DNA from: Variovorax boronicumulans
GTDB taxonomy: Bacteria > Pseudomonadota > Gammaproteobacteria > Burkholderiales > Burkholderiaceae_C
Reading direction: 5' to 3'
Length of the DNA: 64,000 bases
Assembly (NCBI RefSeq): GCF_029892485.1
Contig: NZ_JARXVG010000004.1
Span: forward strand, 248,001 to 312,000
The translations under genes were made by a program, and so were the position numbers. Positions within the stretch are counted from its first letter, which is position 1. The number at the start of each line of letters is the position of its first letter. Below are positions 21,047 through 29,339 of this stretch, one piece after another. The notes below the pieces were generated by a model. That model was not told the DNA's origin. It did not search any database and saw only the letters and a program-made list of their open reading frames with translations.

Positions 21047-22110
21047 GATGCGGTGACTCCCACGGTGTTCCATGCGGCAATGACCGCCTTGTGCGCCGCG
21101 CTGCCGGCGCCAAAGCGCTTGGCCGCGGCGCTCGCGGTCAGTTCGGCGAAGGCGGCGAAATCGGCGTCCTGCTTCAACCGGCGGTCGCACACGGTGTCGT
21201 ACCAGATGCGCCCGGCCGTCTCCCACGCCGGGCCTTCGATGGCGGTGGCGGCGAGATGGAAGGCGCGATTGGGAATGCCGGAGTTGATGTGCACACCGCC
21301 ATTGTCCTGCCGCGTGACGACGATGTCATTCATGTGCGCCGGTTGCGGGTCCTTGCCGAGCACCGGGTCGTCGTACGCGGTGCCGGGCTGGGCCATCGAG
21401 CGCAGGGCGCGCGCCTTCACCGCGTCCTTGAAGAGTCCCGCGCCCACCAGCCAGTCGGCCTGTTGCGCCGTCTGCTTGAGCACATGCTGCTTCACGAGCG
21501 CGCCGAACACGTCGCAGATCGATTCGTTGAGCGCGCCCGACTGGCCCTGGTAGACCAATCCCGACTCGTGGTCGATCACGCCGTGCGTGAGTTCGTGGCC
21601 GATGATGTCCACGGCGATGGTGAAGCGGTTGAACACCTCGCCGTCGCCATCGCCGAACACCATCTGCGTGCCGTTCCAGAAAGCGTTGTCGTAGTCGTTG
21701 CCGTAGTGCACGCTGCCCGAGAGCGGCATGCCCGCTCCGTCGATGGAGTCGCGCTCGTAGATGTCGCGGTACAGGCGCCAGGTCGCGCCCAGGGCGTCGT
21801 AGGCTTCGTCGACCGCCACGTCCTTGCTGGCGGGCTGGCCCTCTGCGCGGATCAGCTTGCCGGGCAGTTGCGTGGTGTTGCCGGCGTCATGGATCTTGCG
21901 TTCGGGCGAGCTGTGCTTCGCGTACTGCGGTGCAGGCGCCGACGACACCTTGGGCGCGAGGAATTCGCGCAGCCCGCGGTGCTCGCGATCGATCATCAGC
22001 GTGTTGGCCGCGCGTGCGCTGACCGGCGCATCGGCGTGCGCCGCGAGCCGGTCCAGCAGGTACGGCGGTACGAAGCCGGGCGGCAGGATCGGTGGCGGGC
22101 GAAGCGGCAT
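21043..22110 (-). CDS. Protealysin-like M4 family metalloprotease
   Basis: A 355-residue thermolysin-family zinc protease. H172-ELT-H176 and E196 (in ALNE) bind zinc, E173 is catalytic and H274 in GGVHINSG corresponds to thermolysin His231. There is no signal peptide; a short propeptide of about 50 residues with LPPGFVPPYLLDRLA is the protealysin hallmark and is removed autocatalytically. ATG 22110 is supported by GGAGAACC just upstream; another ATG lies seven codons earlier. The gene overlaps its inhibitor. Protealysins have been linked to bacterial invasion and intercellular competition; the role here is not shown. Confidence 0.92.
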   Translation of the reverse strand: MPLRPPPILPPGFVPPYLLDRLAAHADAPVSARAANTLMIDREHRGLREFLAPKVSSAPAPQYAKHSSPERKIHDAGNTTQLPGKLIRAEGQPASKDVAVDEAYDALGATWRLYRDIYERDSIDGAGMPLSGSVHYGNDYDNAFWNGTQMVFGDGDGEVFNRFTIAVDIIGHELTHGVIDHESGLVYQGQSGALNESICDVFGALVKQHVLKQTAQQADWLVGAGLFKDAVKARALRSMAQPGTAYDDPVLGKDPQPAHMNDIVVTRQDNGGVHINSGIPNRAFHLAATAIEGPAWETAGRIWYDTVCDRRLKQDADFAAFAELTASAAAKRFGAGSAAHKAVIAAWNTVGVTAS

Positions 22111-22196
22111 GAGCGGTTCTCCGGTGGGCAATCAGCGATGAAAAATACGGTAGCAGAAAGCCGCCGATTCGGGTCGCGGCGGTCTCTCTGCAGATG

Positions 22197-23117
22197 TCAC
22201 CGGATGCTGCCGTTTTCAAGCGCGGCCGCCATGAAGTCAACGAAAGCTCTCACGCGCGCCGACAGCTGATGACGTTGGGGGTACACCGCGTAGATGTCGG
22301 CATCGGGCGTGCGGTAGTTGGCCAGCACCTGCACCAGCCGGCCGCTGCGCAGGTACCGCGCGATGTCCCACTCGGCGCGCATCAGGATGCCGTGGCCGTC
22401 GAGCGCCCAGTTGACCGCGATCTCGCCGTCGTTGGTGCTGAGCGCGCCGCGCGTCTTGATAGCCTCGGTGTGCTGCGCGGCGCCGCGGCCCGAGCTCAGG
22501 CGCCACACGCCATAAGCCTCGTCGCCCTGGCGGATGCCGATGCAGCGGTGGCGCGTGAGGTCGTTGGGCACCTTGGGATGGCCGGCGCGCGCAAGGTACG
22601 CGGGCGAGGCGCACAACAGGCGCCGGTTCGACGCGATGCGCCGCGCGATCACGCGCGATTCGGGCGGCGCGCCGAAGCGGATGCAGACGTCGAAGGCATC
22701 GTCGGTAAGCGGTGGCGGATTCACCGACAACTGCAGCTGAACCTCGACTTCCGGATGCTTGCGCGCGAACTTCGAGATCAGCGCCGCGACGTGGCTGCGC
22801 CCGAAGCCCAGCGTCGCGTTCACGCGCAACAGGCCGCGCGGCTCGGCCTTCGCCTCGCCCAGCAGCTGCGCCATGTCGTCGATCGCGCCGAGGATGCCGC
22901 GCGCATGTTCCACATAGAGCTCGCCCTCGGGCGTGAGGCTCATGCGCCGCGTGGTGCGGTTCACCAGCGTGACGCCGATGCGCGCCTCCATCTGCGCGAG
23001 CCGCTTGCTCACGGCCGGCGTGCTGATGCCCAGTTCGCGTGCCGCAGCGCTCAGGCTGCCGCAGGCCGCAAGGGTCGAGAAGAAGCCGAGTTCGGCCGGT
23101 TGGATCGGAGAAACCAT
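22197..23117 (-). CDS. LysR-family regulator, DmlR-like
   Basis: A 306-residue LysR-type regulator with an N-terminal winged helix-turn-helix (LGFFSTLAACGSLSAAAREL, then VSKRLAQMEARIG) and a periplasmic-binding-like effector domain from about residue 90. It belongs to the group that includes DmlR, the activator of D-malate dehydrogenase. It is divergent from a tartrate/D-malate dehydrogenase gene with a 114-base gap holding a perfect GATTCAC-N7-GTGAATC repeat, so it most likely senses the substrate of that enzyme and activates it, while repressing itself. Confidence 0.9.
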   Translation of the reverse strand: MVSPIQPAELGFFSTLAACGSLSAAARELGISTPAVSKRLAQMEARIGVTLVNRTTRRMSLTPEGELYVEHARGILGAIDDMAQLLGEAKAEPRGLLRVNATLGFGRSHVAALISKFARKHPEVEVQLQLSVNPPPLTDDAFDVCIRFGAPPESRVIARRIASNRRLLCASPAYLARAGHPKVPNDLTRHRCIGIRQGDEAYGVWRLSSGRGAAQHTEAIKTRGALSTNDGEIAVNWALDGHGILMRAEWDIARYLRSGRLVQVLANYRTPDADIYAVYPQRHQLSARVRAFVDFMAAALENGSIR

Positions 23118-23151
23118 GGGCGATCCGATTGTTGATCTGAGGTTAAGGATG

Positions 23152-23172
23152 GATTCACTTCGGGCGTGAATC
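23152..23172. promoter_or_regulatory. LysR-type binding site candidate between regulator and dehydrogenase
   Basis: Perfect 7-bp arms GATTCAC (23152-23158) and GTGAATC (23166-23172) separated by seven bases. It lies about 60-80 bases upstream of the dehydrogenase start, the usual place of a LysR recognition site, and just outside the regulator start. The spacing is compatible with the T-N11-A rule for this family. Confidence 0.6.
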
Positions 23173-23231
23173 GTTCGGCGCTTCGAATCCTACAGTGGCG
23201 GCTTCCAGAAGCATTCCATTGAAAGACGACG

Positions 23232-24323
23232 ATGAGCAGCTACACCATTGCCACCATTCCCGGCGACGGCATCGGCAAGGAAGTGATCCCGGCCGGACGC
23301 GAAGTGATGGAGGCGCTGGCCGCGGCCTCCGGCGGCGCGTTGCACTTCGCCTTCGAAGACTTCGGCTGGGGCGGCGACTGGTACCGCGCGCACGGCGAGA
23401 TGATGCCGGCCGACGGCCTCGAGGCCCTCCGCGGAAAGGACGCCATCCTCTTCGGCTCCGCGGGCGATCCGCACATTCCCGACCACATCACGCTCTGGGG
23501 CCTGCGCCTGAAGATCTGCCAGGGTTTCGACCAGTACGCCAACGTGCGGCCCACGCGCATCCTGCCGGGCATCGACGGTCCGCTCAAGCGCTGTGCGCCG
23601 GGGCAGCTCGATTGGGTGATCGTGCGCGAGAACTCCGAGGGCGAATACGCCGGCGTCGGCGGCCGCGTGCACCAGGGCCATCCGATCGAAGCCGCGACCG
23701 ACGTGAGCATGATGACCCGCGCGGGCGTCGAACGCATCATGCGGTTCGCCTTCAAGCTGGCCCGCTCGCGGCCGCGCAAGCTGCTCACCGTGGTCACCAA
23801 GAGCAACGCGCAGCGCCACGCGATGGTGATGTGGGACGAGATCGCGCTGCAGATCTCCAAGGAATTTCCCGACGTGACCTGGGACAAGGAACTGGTCGAC
23901 GCCTGCACCGCACGCATGGTCAACCGGCCCGCCTCGCTCGACACCATCGTCGCAACCAACCTGCACGCCGACATCCTCAGCGACCTCGCCGCCGCGCTCG
24001 CCGGCAGCCTGGGCATCGCGCCCACCGGCAACATCGATCCGGAGCGCCGCTACCCGTCGATGTTCGAACCCATCCACGGTTCGGCCTTCGACATCATGGG
24101 CAAGGGGCTGGCCAACCCGGTCGGCACCTTCTGGTCGGTCGTGATGCTGCTCGAGCACCTCGGCGAAGCGGAGGCGGCGCGCCGGGTGATGGAGGCGGTC
24201 GAGCACGTGACCGCCAACGCTTCGCTGCACACGCGCGACCTCGGCGGCAGCGCGACCACCGAGCAGGTGACGCGCGCCGTGTGCGAACACATCGCCGGCG
24301 CGCGGCAACGCCTCGCGGCCTGA
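23232..24323 (+). CDS. Tartrate dehydrogenase / D-malate dehydrogenase (isocitrate dehydrogenase superfamily)
   Basis: A 363-residue NAD-dependent beta-hydroxyacid oxidative decarboxylase. The family signature NLHADILSDLAAALAGSLG and the earlier VRENSEGEYAG place it with tartrate dehydrogenases (TtuC/YeaU type), which act on D-malate, meso-tartrate or 3-isopropylmalate-like substrates. Metal- and substrate-binding residues (R in RENSEGEY, K in TKSNA, D in the NLHADILSD block) are present. Its DmlR-like regulator is divergent and a Bug-type binding protein follows 72 bases downstream, suggesting uptake and oxidation of a C4 hydroxydicarboxylate. The exact substrate cannot be fixed from sequence. 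Confidence 0.9.
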   Translation: MSSYTIATIPGDGIGKEVIPAGREVMEALAAASGGALHFAFEDFGWGGDWYRAHGEMMPADGLEALRGKDAILFGSAGDPHIPDHITLWGLRLKICQGFDQYANVRPTRILPGIDGPLKRCAPGQLDWVIVRENSEGEYAGVGGRVHQGHPIEAATDVSMMTRAGVERIMRFAFKLARSRPRKLLTVVTKSNAQRHAMVMWDEIALQISKEFPDVTWDKELVDACTARMVNRPASLDTIVATNLHADILSDLAAALAGSLGIAPTGNIDPERRYPSMFEPIHGSAFDIMGKGLANPVGTFWSVVMLLEHLGEAEAARRVMEAVEHVTANASLHTRDLGGSATTEQVTRAVCEHIAGARQRLAA

Positions 24324-24395
24324 TTCCTTCACCGCAGTCACAGCGCGCCTCGATGCGCGCGGACATCACGACCACAACGAGCCGGAGACAAGACC

Positions 24396-25406
24396 ATGAC
24401 AGCTTTCACTTTCAACAAGCGTGCGCGTCGCCGTCGCACGATGCTTCAGGCTGGCGCGATGGCGCTCGGCCTCGGCGTCGCCGCACTGGCCTTCGCGCAA
24501 CCGGCCGCATGGCCCACGCGGCCGATCAGCCTCGTCGTGCCGTTCCCGGCCGGTGGCACCACCGACGTGCTGGCACGTGCGCTGGCCGACAAGCTCTCGC
24601 AGTCGCTCGGCCAGCCGGTGGTGGTGGAGAGCAAGCCCGGCGCCGGTGCCACGCTCGGCGCCGACTACGTCGCGAAGGCCAAACCCGATGGCTACACGCT
24701 GCTGATGGGTGCGGTGCACCACACCATCGCCACCAGCGTCTACAAGAAGCTGCCCTACGACTTCCAGAAAGACCTGGCGCCCATCACCGTCGTGGCGATG
24801 GTGCCCAACGTGCTCGTCATCAACCCGGCCCACACGCCCGCGAAGAACGTGGCCGAGCTGATCGCGCTCGCCAAGGCCACGCCCGACAAGCTGGCCTACG
24901 GCTCGAACGGCAACGGCACCGCGCAGCACCTGATCGGCACGCAGTTCCAGGCCAGCACCGGCACCACGCTGCTGCACGTGCCCTACAAGGGCAGCGGACC
25001 GCTCACCACCGACCTGCTTGGCGGGCAGGTGGCGATGTCCTTCGACACCATCACGCCGGTGCTGCAGCACATCAAGGGCGGCAAGCTGCGGGCGCTGGCC
25101 GTGACCACGGCGCGCCGCTCGTCGGTGTTGCCCGACGTGCCCACGCTGGAGGAGGCGGGCCTCAAGGGCTTCGATATCGGCACCTGGTTCGGCGTGCTCG
25201 CGCCGGCCGCGACGCCCAAGGACATCGTGGCGCGGCTCAACGCCGAGATGGTCAAGATCATCAAGTCGCCCGACTTCGCCCTGCGCATGCAGGCCATCGG
25301 CGCGGAGCCCCTGGGCGGCTCGCAGGAAGACATGGCGCGGCAGATCCGGGAGGAAACCGCCAGATTCGCGAAGTTGGTGAAGGAAGGCGGCGTCGCCATC
25401 GAATAG
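24396..25406 (+). CDS. Bug-family tripartite tricarboxylate transporter binding protein
   Basis: A 336-residue periplasmic solute receptor of the Bug/TctC family. The signal peptide carries two arginine clusters (RARRRRTMLQ) before a hydrophobic core ending in FAQPAAWP. WPTRPISLVVPFPAGGTTDVLARALA and PYKGSGPLTTDLLGGQV are diagnostic family blocks. These proteins bind carboxylates, here plausibly the C4 acid oxidised by the preceding dehydrogenase. No membrane subunits (TctA/TctB) are nearby, as is usual for the many orphan Bug proteins of the Comamonadaceae and Alcaligenaceae. Confidence 0.93.
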   Translation: MTAFTFNKRARRRRTMLQAGAMALGLGVAALAFAQPAAWPTRPISLVVPFPAGGTTDVLARALADKLSQSLGQPVVVESKPGAGATLGADYVAKAKPDGYTLLMGAVHHTIATSVYKKLPYDFQKDLAPITVVAMVPNVLVINPAHTPAKNVAELIALAKATPDKLAYGSNGNGTAQHLIGTQFQASTGTTLLHVPYKGSGPLTTDLLGGQVAMSFDTITPVLQHIKGGKLRALAVTTARRSSVLPDVPTLEEAGLKGFDIGTWFGVLAPAATPKDIVARLNAEMVKIIKSPDFALRMQAIGAEPLGGSQEDMARQIREETARFAKLVKEGGVAIE

Positions 25407-25508
25407 GGCGAGGTCGCGCCGTTACGCGCGCGCACACACTGGTGCGCTGGGTACCCTGCCGAGGCCATAGGATCGGAGCTTCCGTATTCACAGCGATCCT
25501 CCTGCCTC

Positions 25509-25799
25509 ATGTTCATCGTTACCCTCACCTACATCCGCCCTCTCGAAGAAGTCGATGCGCTGATGGATCCGCACATGGTGTGGCTCAAGAAGCACTACGA
25601 GAGCGGCCTGTTCGTGGCCTCGGGCCGGCAGGTGCCGCGCACGGGAGGGGTGATCCTGACGCGCTCGGGCGACCGCGCGGCGCTGGAAGCGGTGCTGGCG
25701 CGCGACCCGTTCGTGCAGGGCGGCGTGGCGCGCGTGGACATCACGGAATTCGTGCCCAGCATGACCGCGCCCAGCATCGAGGCACTCAAGACGTTCTGA
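25509..25799 (+). CDS. YciI family protein
   Basis: A 96-residue protein of the YciI/YCII-related fold (dimeric ferredoxin-like barrel). MFIVTLTYIRPLEEVDALMDPHMVWLKKHYESGLF is the typical opening, including the conserved His-Trp region where YciI proteins place a catalytic His-Asp pair. Some members are dehydrochlorinases or accessory enzymes; the function of this one is unknown. It lies alone between the Bug gene and a convergent pirin gene. Confidence 0.85.
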   Translation: MFIVTLTYIRPLEEVDALMDPHMVWLKKHYESGLFVASGRQVPRTGGVILTRSGDRAALEAVLARDPFVQGGVARVDITEFVPSMTAPSIEALKTF

Positions 25800-25805
25800 T
25801 CGGCT

Positions 25806-25896
25806 CGCCCCCAGGCTGCGCGCACTTCGTGTCGCTTCTCCAACCCCCTGCCGGGGGCAACACCTGAGGCCCGGCAAAGCCGGTTCCTCGGTGTTT
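25806..25896. repeat. Dispersed intergenic repeat with long imperfect hairpin
   Basis: The stretch begins GCCCCCAGGCTGCGCGCACT, continues with a CCCCC-TGCC-GGGGG stem (25844-25857), and ends in a long imperfect hairpin at 25860-25894 (arms ACACC, GAGG, CCGGC with their complements around AAA). Repeats of this composition are common between convergent genes in Comamonadaceae. Here it fills the gap between the convergent yciI-type and pirin genes and may serve as a two-way transcription stop. Confidence 0.6.
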
Positions 25897-25913
25897 CGCG
25901 AAAAGACCCGCTC

Positions 25914-26978
25914 TTATTTCGCTGCCGGCATTTCTTCGCGCCCACCCGGATGCCGCGCAAAGCGCGCGGCATGAGCGGCGTGCACCGGTGCCGAATCGCC
26001 CCAGGGCCAGCCGCCGAACTGCGTGCGCCGGTAGTCGGCCATGGTCTGGCTGATCTCGGCCTGCGTGTTCATCACGAAGGGGCCGTATTGGGCCACCGGC
26101 TCGGCGATCGGGCGGCCCTGCAGCACGAGGAACTCGCTCTCTTCGTCGCCGTTGACCAGCTCGACGGCCGCGTCCGCGCGCAGTTCGACCGCGGCCGGCC
26201 CTTCGATGCGCTCGCCGCCGATCTGCGCGGCCGCGCCCTTGAAGAAATAGAGCATCCGCCGCGTGCCTTCGCCCGTGGCGGGCGGCAGCGTCCACTGCGC
26301 GCCTGGCGTCATCTTGATCGTCCAGATCGCCACGTCGGCGTCGTCCTCTGCGGCCCACGAAGCGGGCGGCGGCGCGAGCGGCTGGATCGGGTCCTGCCCG
26401 TTGGCGGTATCGCCGAGCCGGCCCGCGATGACGGCCACCTCGGTGCGGCCGCCCTTCGCGTCGTCCGAAGCGAAGCGCGGAATCGCGTCCGACCAGAACA
26501 TCGTGAAGTGCGGCTCGGCCATCTTGTTCTTCGCCGGCAGGTTGAGCCAGATCTGGAACAGCTCCAGCGGATTGGGCGCGCCCGCGTCCAGCAGCGGGAA
26601 CATCTCGGAGTGCACGATGCCCTTGCCGGCCGTGAGCCACTGCACGTCGCCGCCGCCGAAGCGCGCGGTGGCGCCCAGCGAATCGGAATGGTCGACCAGG
26701 CCCTTGCGCACGATGGTCACCGTCTCGAAGCCGCGGTGCGGGTGCGAGGGAAAGCCCGGCACCGTGTCGCCGTGGTACATGCTCCAGCCGTCCTTGCGGC
26801 TGAAGTCCTGGCCGATCTGGCGGCCGGCCAGCGAGGCCTCGGGGCCCATGCGGCCGTTGGCCTTGGGGTAGGCGTCGTCGTGATAGACGCAAAAGAGGAA
26901 CGGGTCGATCGTCTGCCAGGGGAAGCCGAGCGGGTTGACCTGGACGATGGGGCTCTTGCTGTCGTTGTTGTCGGACAT
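25914..26978 (-). CDS. Pirin family protein
   Basis: A 354-residue bicupin of the pirin family, with the N-terminal cupin bearing HPHRGFETVTIV and the HSDSLGATARFGGGDVQWLTAGKGIVHSE block that holds the metal-binding His/Glu residues. Bacterial pirins bind iron and some act as quercetin dioxygenases or bind metabolic enzymes. Somewhat longer than the usual 230-300 residues because of an extended C-terminus (DYRRTQFGGWPWGDSAPVHAAH). ATG 26978 has AGGA well placed; the open frame upstream is probably not coding. A second pirin lies at 32723. Confidence 0.9.
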   Translation of the reverse strand: MSDNNDSKSPIVQVNPLGFPWQTIDPFLFCVYHDDAYPKANGRMGPEASLAGRQIGQDFSRKDGWSMYHGDTVPGFPSHPHRGFETVTIVRKGLVDHSDSLGATARFGGGDVQWLTAGKGIVHSEMFPLLDAGAPNPLELFQIWLNLPAKNKMAEPHFTMFWSDAIPRFASDDAKGGRTEVAVIAGRLGDTANGQDPIQPLAPPPASWAAEDDADVAIWTIKMTPGAQWTLPPATGEGTRRMLYFFKGAAAQIGGERIEGPAAVELRADAAVELVNGDEESEFLVLQGRPIAEPVAQYGPFVMNTQAEISQTMADYRRTQFGGWPWGDSAPVHAAHAARFARHPGGREEMPAAK

Positions 26979-27132
26979 GCCGATATTCCTTTCCATGGGG
27001 GGCTCGGCCGATGATGCCGTGCCAGTGGAAGGAATATCGGGGCGCCGTCGCCTTCCCGTAGGGGGCTTTGGCGCAACAGTGAAGAGCGCGTATGGAACGA
27101 TGGGCATCGCTCTTGCCTTCAGCGCCGCGGCA

Positions 27133-27555
27133 TCAGGGGTTCTGGTGCGTCACTTCGGCGTTCGGGTCCATGTACATCAGCTCCCAGAGGTGGCCGTCGA
27201 TGTCCTGGAAACCGTGGCCGTACATGAAGCCGTAGTCCTGCGGCTCGCGCGGCACCGTCCCGCCCGCGGCGACGGCCTTGGCGACCATCGCGTCGACCTC
27301 GGCGCGGCTCTCGCACGAGAGGCACAGCAGCACCTCGGTGCTCGTGCCGGTGTCGGTGATGCTCTTGCTCGTGAAGGTCTTGAAGAAGTCCTCGACCAGC
27401 AGCATCGCGTGGATGCTGCCTTCCTGGATGACCATGCATGCGGCATTGGCGTCGGTGAACTTCTCGTTGAAGGTGTAGCCCAGCGCGGCGAAGAACGCCT
27501 TGGTCTTCTCGAGGTTCTTGACGGGGAGGTTCACGAAGATCTGCTTGTTGGCCAT
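27133..27555 (-). CDS. VOC family (glyoxalase/bleomycin-resistance-like) protein
   Basis: A 140-residue protein of the vicinal oxygen chelate superfamily, the PhnB/lactoylglutathione-lyase-like type. It starts MANKQIFVNLPVKNLEKTKAFFAALG and ends DIDGHLWELMYMDP, the paired beta-alpha-beta-beta-beta modules. The final Glu of HLWEL is a probable metal ligand. Substrate unknown. ATG 27555 was chosen because the open frame upstream covers the palindromic operator region. Its promoter region carries two palindromes typical of TetR-family operators, so it is likely regulated by a repressor encoded elsewhere. Confidence 0.88.
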   Translation of the reverse strand: MANKQIFVNLPVKNLEKTKAFFAALGYTFNEKFTDANAACMVIQEGSIHAMLLVEDFFKTFTSKSITDTGTSTEVLLCLSCESRAEVDAMVAKAVAAGGTVPREPQDYGFMYGHGFQDIDGHLWELMYMDPNAEVTHQNP

Positions 27556-27605
27556 GGTGTCTTTCTGTGTCGGTGAAGGAGGTGAATCGGATGTTTGCCG
27601 GCATC

Positions 27606-27624
27606 TTGTGTACGCCGTCCACAA
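27606..27624. promoter_or_regulatory. TetR-type operator candidate, site 1
   Basis: TTGTGTACG-C-CGTCCACAA is a 19-base palindrome with one mismatched pair. It lies about 50 bases upstream of the VOC gene start on the other strand. Its inner part TGTACGCCGTCCA resembles the second site at 27641-27653. Confidence 0.55.
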
Positions 27625-27640
27625 AAGATAACAAAGAAAA

Positions 27641-27653
27641 TGGACGGCGTCCA
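27641..27653. promoter_or_regulatory. TetR-type operator candidate, site 2
   Basis: TGGACG-G-CGTCCA is a perfect 6-bp palindrome around one base, centred 32 bases (about three helical turns) from site 1. The AT-rich spacer ACAAAAGATAACAAAGAAAA between the sites may hold promoter elements. The cognate regulator is not encoded next to it. Confidence 0.5.
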
Positions 27654-27728
27654 CATTATTTTGCGAACCATGTCTGATCGCCTTTCAGGACCGGGTTATT
27701 GCGCAGGGCTGAAAAAAGGCGGGGCATC

Positions 27729-29339
27729 ATGGCCGCCATGGAAATCGAGTTCAAGTTTCAGATCCCCGGCGACCGGCTGAAGGCCGTCGAGGCCGCATTG
27801 CGGCGCGGCACCGTGGTGCGCACCCGCCTGCAGGCCCGCTATTTCGACACCGCCGACCAGGCGCTCGCCGGCCAGGGCATCGTGCTGCGTCTGCGCAAGG
27901 AGGGACGGCGCTGGGTGCAGACCGTCAAGGCGACGGGCGACAACGCGCTGCACCGGCTGGAGCACAACGTCGATCTCGGCGCCACGGGCGGCGCATCGCC
28001 AGCCATCGACCCGCAACGCCACCAGGGCACGCCCGTGGGCGACCGGCTCGCGAAGGTGCTGGCCGCGAGCGGCGCGCCGCTGGTCGAGCGGCAGTCCACC
28101 GACATCGTGCGGCTCACGCGCGATGTGCGTGTCACGGGGGCCGGCGGCGCGGTCGTGGAGATGGCGCTCGATGTCGGCAAGGTCGTGGCTTACGCGGGCA
28201 CGCCCGACGAATGCGAATCGCCCGTGTGCGAGCTGGAACTCGAACTCAAGCGCGGCGAGGTGCAGGGGCTCGTGTCGCTTGCGCGCCGGTGGTCGCAGCA
28301 GCACGGGCTGTGGTTCAGCACCGTGTCCAAGGCCGAGCGCGGCGCGCGGCTGCTGGCGAAGGTCGAAGTCGTGCCGGCCGTGAAGGCCGAAACGCCGCGC
28401 TTTCCCGAAGGCCAGGACAAGCTCGACGGCCGCGCGATTCAGCAAGCCGTGGTCGCGTCGTGCCTCGCGCAGATGCTGCCCAACGCCAGCGAGATCGCAG
28501 CGGGCAGCACCGACGAAGAACAGATCCATCAACTGCGCATCGGCCTCCGGCGCCTGCGCACCGCGCTGCGGGAACTGGCGGGGCTCGATGCGAGTCCCGG
28601 TCCTTTCGACGCGGCCGGATGGGAGCCGCCGCTGATCGAGGCCTTCCGCGCGCTCGGCGAGCTGCGCGACCGCGAACAGGTGGTGAAGCTGGCGCAGCCG
28701 CAACTGCGTGAAGCCGGCGCGCCGGTGTTCGATCCGCTGGCGGGCGATGACGACGCGACGGCCGATGTGCGGTCGCCCGGCGATGTGGTGCGTGCGCCGG
28801 CGTTCCAGTCGGCGCTGGTTTCGCTGATCGGATTCACCGCGGCGACGCCCGCAGCGCCCGCGCCGAAGTCCGATGCCGAAGACGCCGCCGCAACCCCGTC
28901 CGCCCCGGCGCCGATGATGAATGCCGGCGACGCCCGCCGCACCCTGCGCAAGCGCCTGCAGCATCTGCACAAGCAGGCTGTGCGCGACGGAAAGCGCTTC
29001 GAATCCCTGCCCACCGAAGACCAGCACCGCGTGCGCAAGCGGCTCAAGCGCCTGCGCTACCTCGCCGAGTTCGTCGCGCCGCTGTTCGATGCGGAGGGGA
29101 AGTCGTCGTCAGCCGCCGAGCGCTACCTGAAGCACCTGCGCCCCGCGCAGGACGCACTGGGCGAGTTCAACGACGAAGCCGTCGCGCTCGCGCTCTACCG
29201 CGAAGCCACGGCGCGCGATGGGCGCGCGTGGTTTGCAGTGGGATGGTTCAGTGCGCGGCATGCGGTCCATGCGAAGGCATGCCGCAAGACGCTGGGCGGG
29301 ATCGAAGAGGCGCCGCGGTTCTGGAAGAAGGGCAGCTAG
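27729..29339 (+). CDS. CYTH and CHAD domain protein (probable inorganic triphosphatase)
   Basis: A 536-residue protein. An N-terminal CYTH tunnel domain shows the signature E5-x-E7-x-K9 (MEIEFKF) and arginine/lysine-rich strands (VLRLRKEGRRWVQTVKATGD); CYTH enzymes of this group hydrolyse inorganic triphosphate, as E. coli YgiF does. The C-terminal CHAD domain (about 240-530) is helical with conserved basic residues that bind polyphosphate granules. Within it an Ala/Pro-rich insert (about 372-405) separates two CHAD halves. The protein probably links triphosphate and polyphosphate metabolism. An alternative ATG lies three codons on. Its stop overlaps that of the convergent gene at 29336. Confidence 0.92.
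   Translation: MAAMEIEFKFQIPGDRLKAVEAALRRGTVVRTRLQARYFDTADQALAGQGIVLRLRKEGRRWVQTVKATGDNALHRLEHNVDLGATGGASPAIDPQRHQGTPVGDRLAKVLAASGAPLVERQSTDIVRLTRDVRVTGAGGAVVEMALDVGKVVAYAGTPDECESPVCELELELKRGEVQGLVSLARRWSQQHGLWFSTVSKAERGARLLAKVEVVPAVKAETPRFPEGQDKLDGRAIQQAVVASCLAQMLPNASEIAAGSTDEEQIHQLRIGLRRLRTALRELAGLDASPGPFDAAGWEPPLIEAFRALGELRDREQVVKLAQPQLREAGAPVFDPLAGDDDATADVRSPGDVVRAPAFQSALVSLIGFTAATPAAPAPKSDAEDAAATPSAPAPMMNAGDARRTLRKRLQHLHKQAVRDGKRFESLPTEDQHRVRKRLKRLRYLAEFVAPLFDAEGKSSSAAERYLKHLRPAQDALGEFNDEAVALALYREATARDGRAWFAVGWFSARHAVHAKACRKTLGGIEEAPRFWKKGS

Noticed and set aside
25860-25894. Long hairpin as a riboswitch or attenuator
   Set aside because: It sits between two convergent genes and belongs to a dispersed repeat, so no downstream gene is available to regulate.
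27595-27780. 61-codon plus-strand frame across the operator palindromes, as a possible lost TetR start
   Set aside because: Its product has no helix-turn-helix pattern and it runs into the CYTH-CHAD gene out of frame, so it is not evidence for a regulator remnant.
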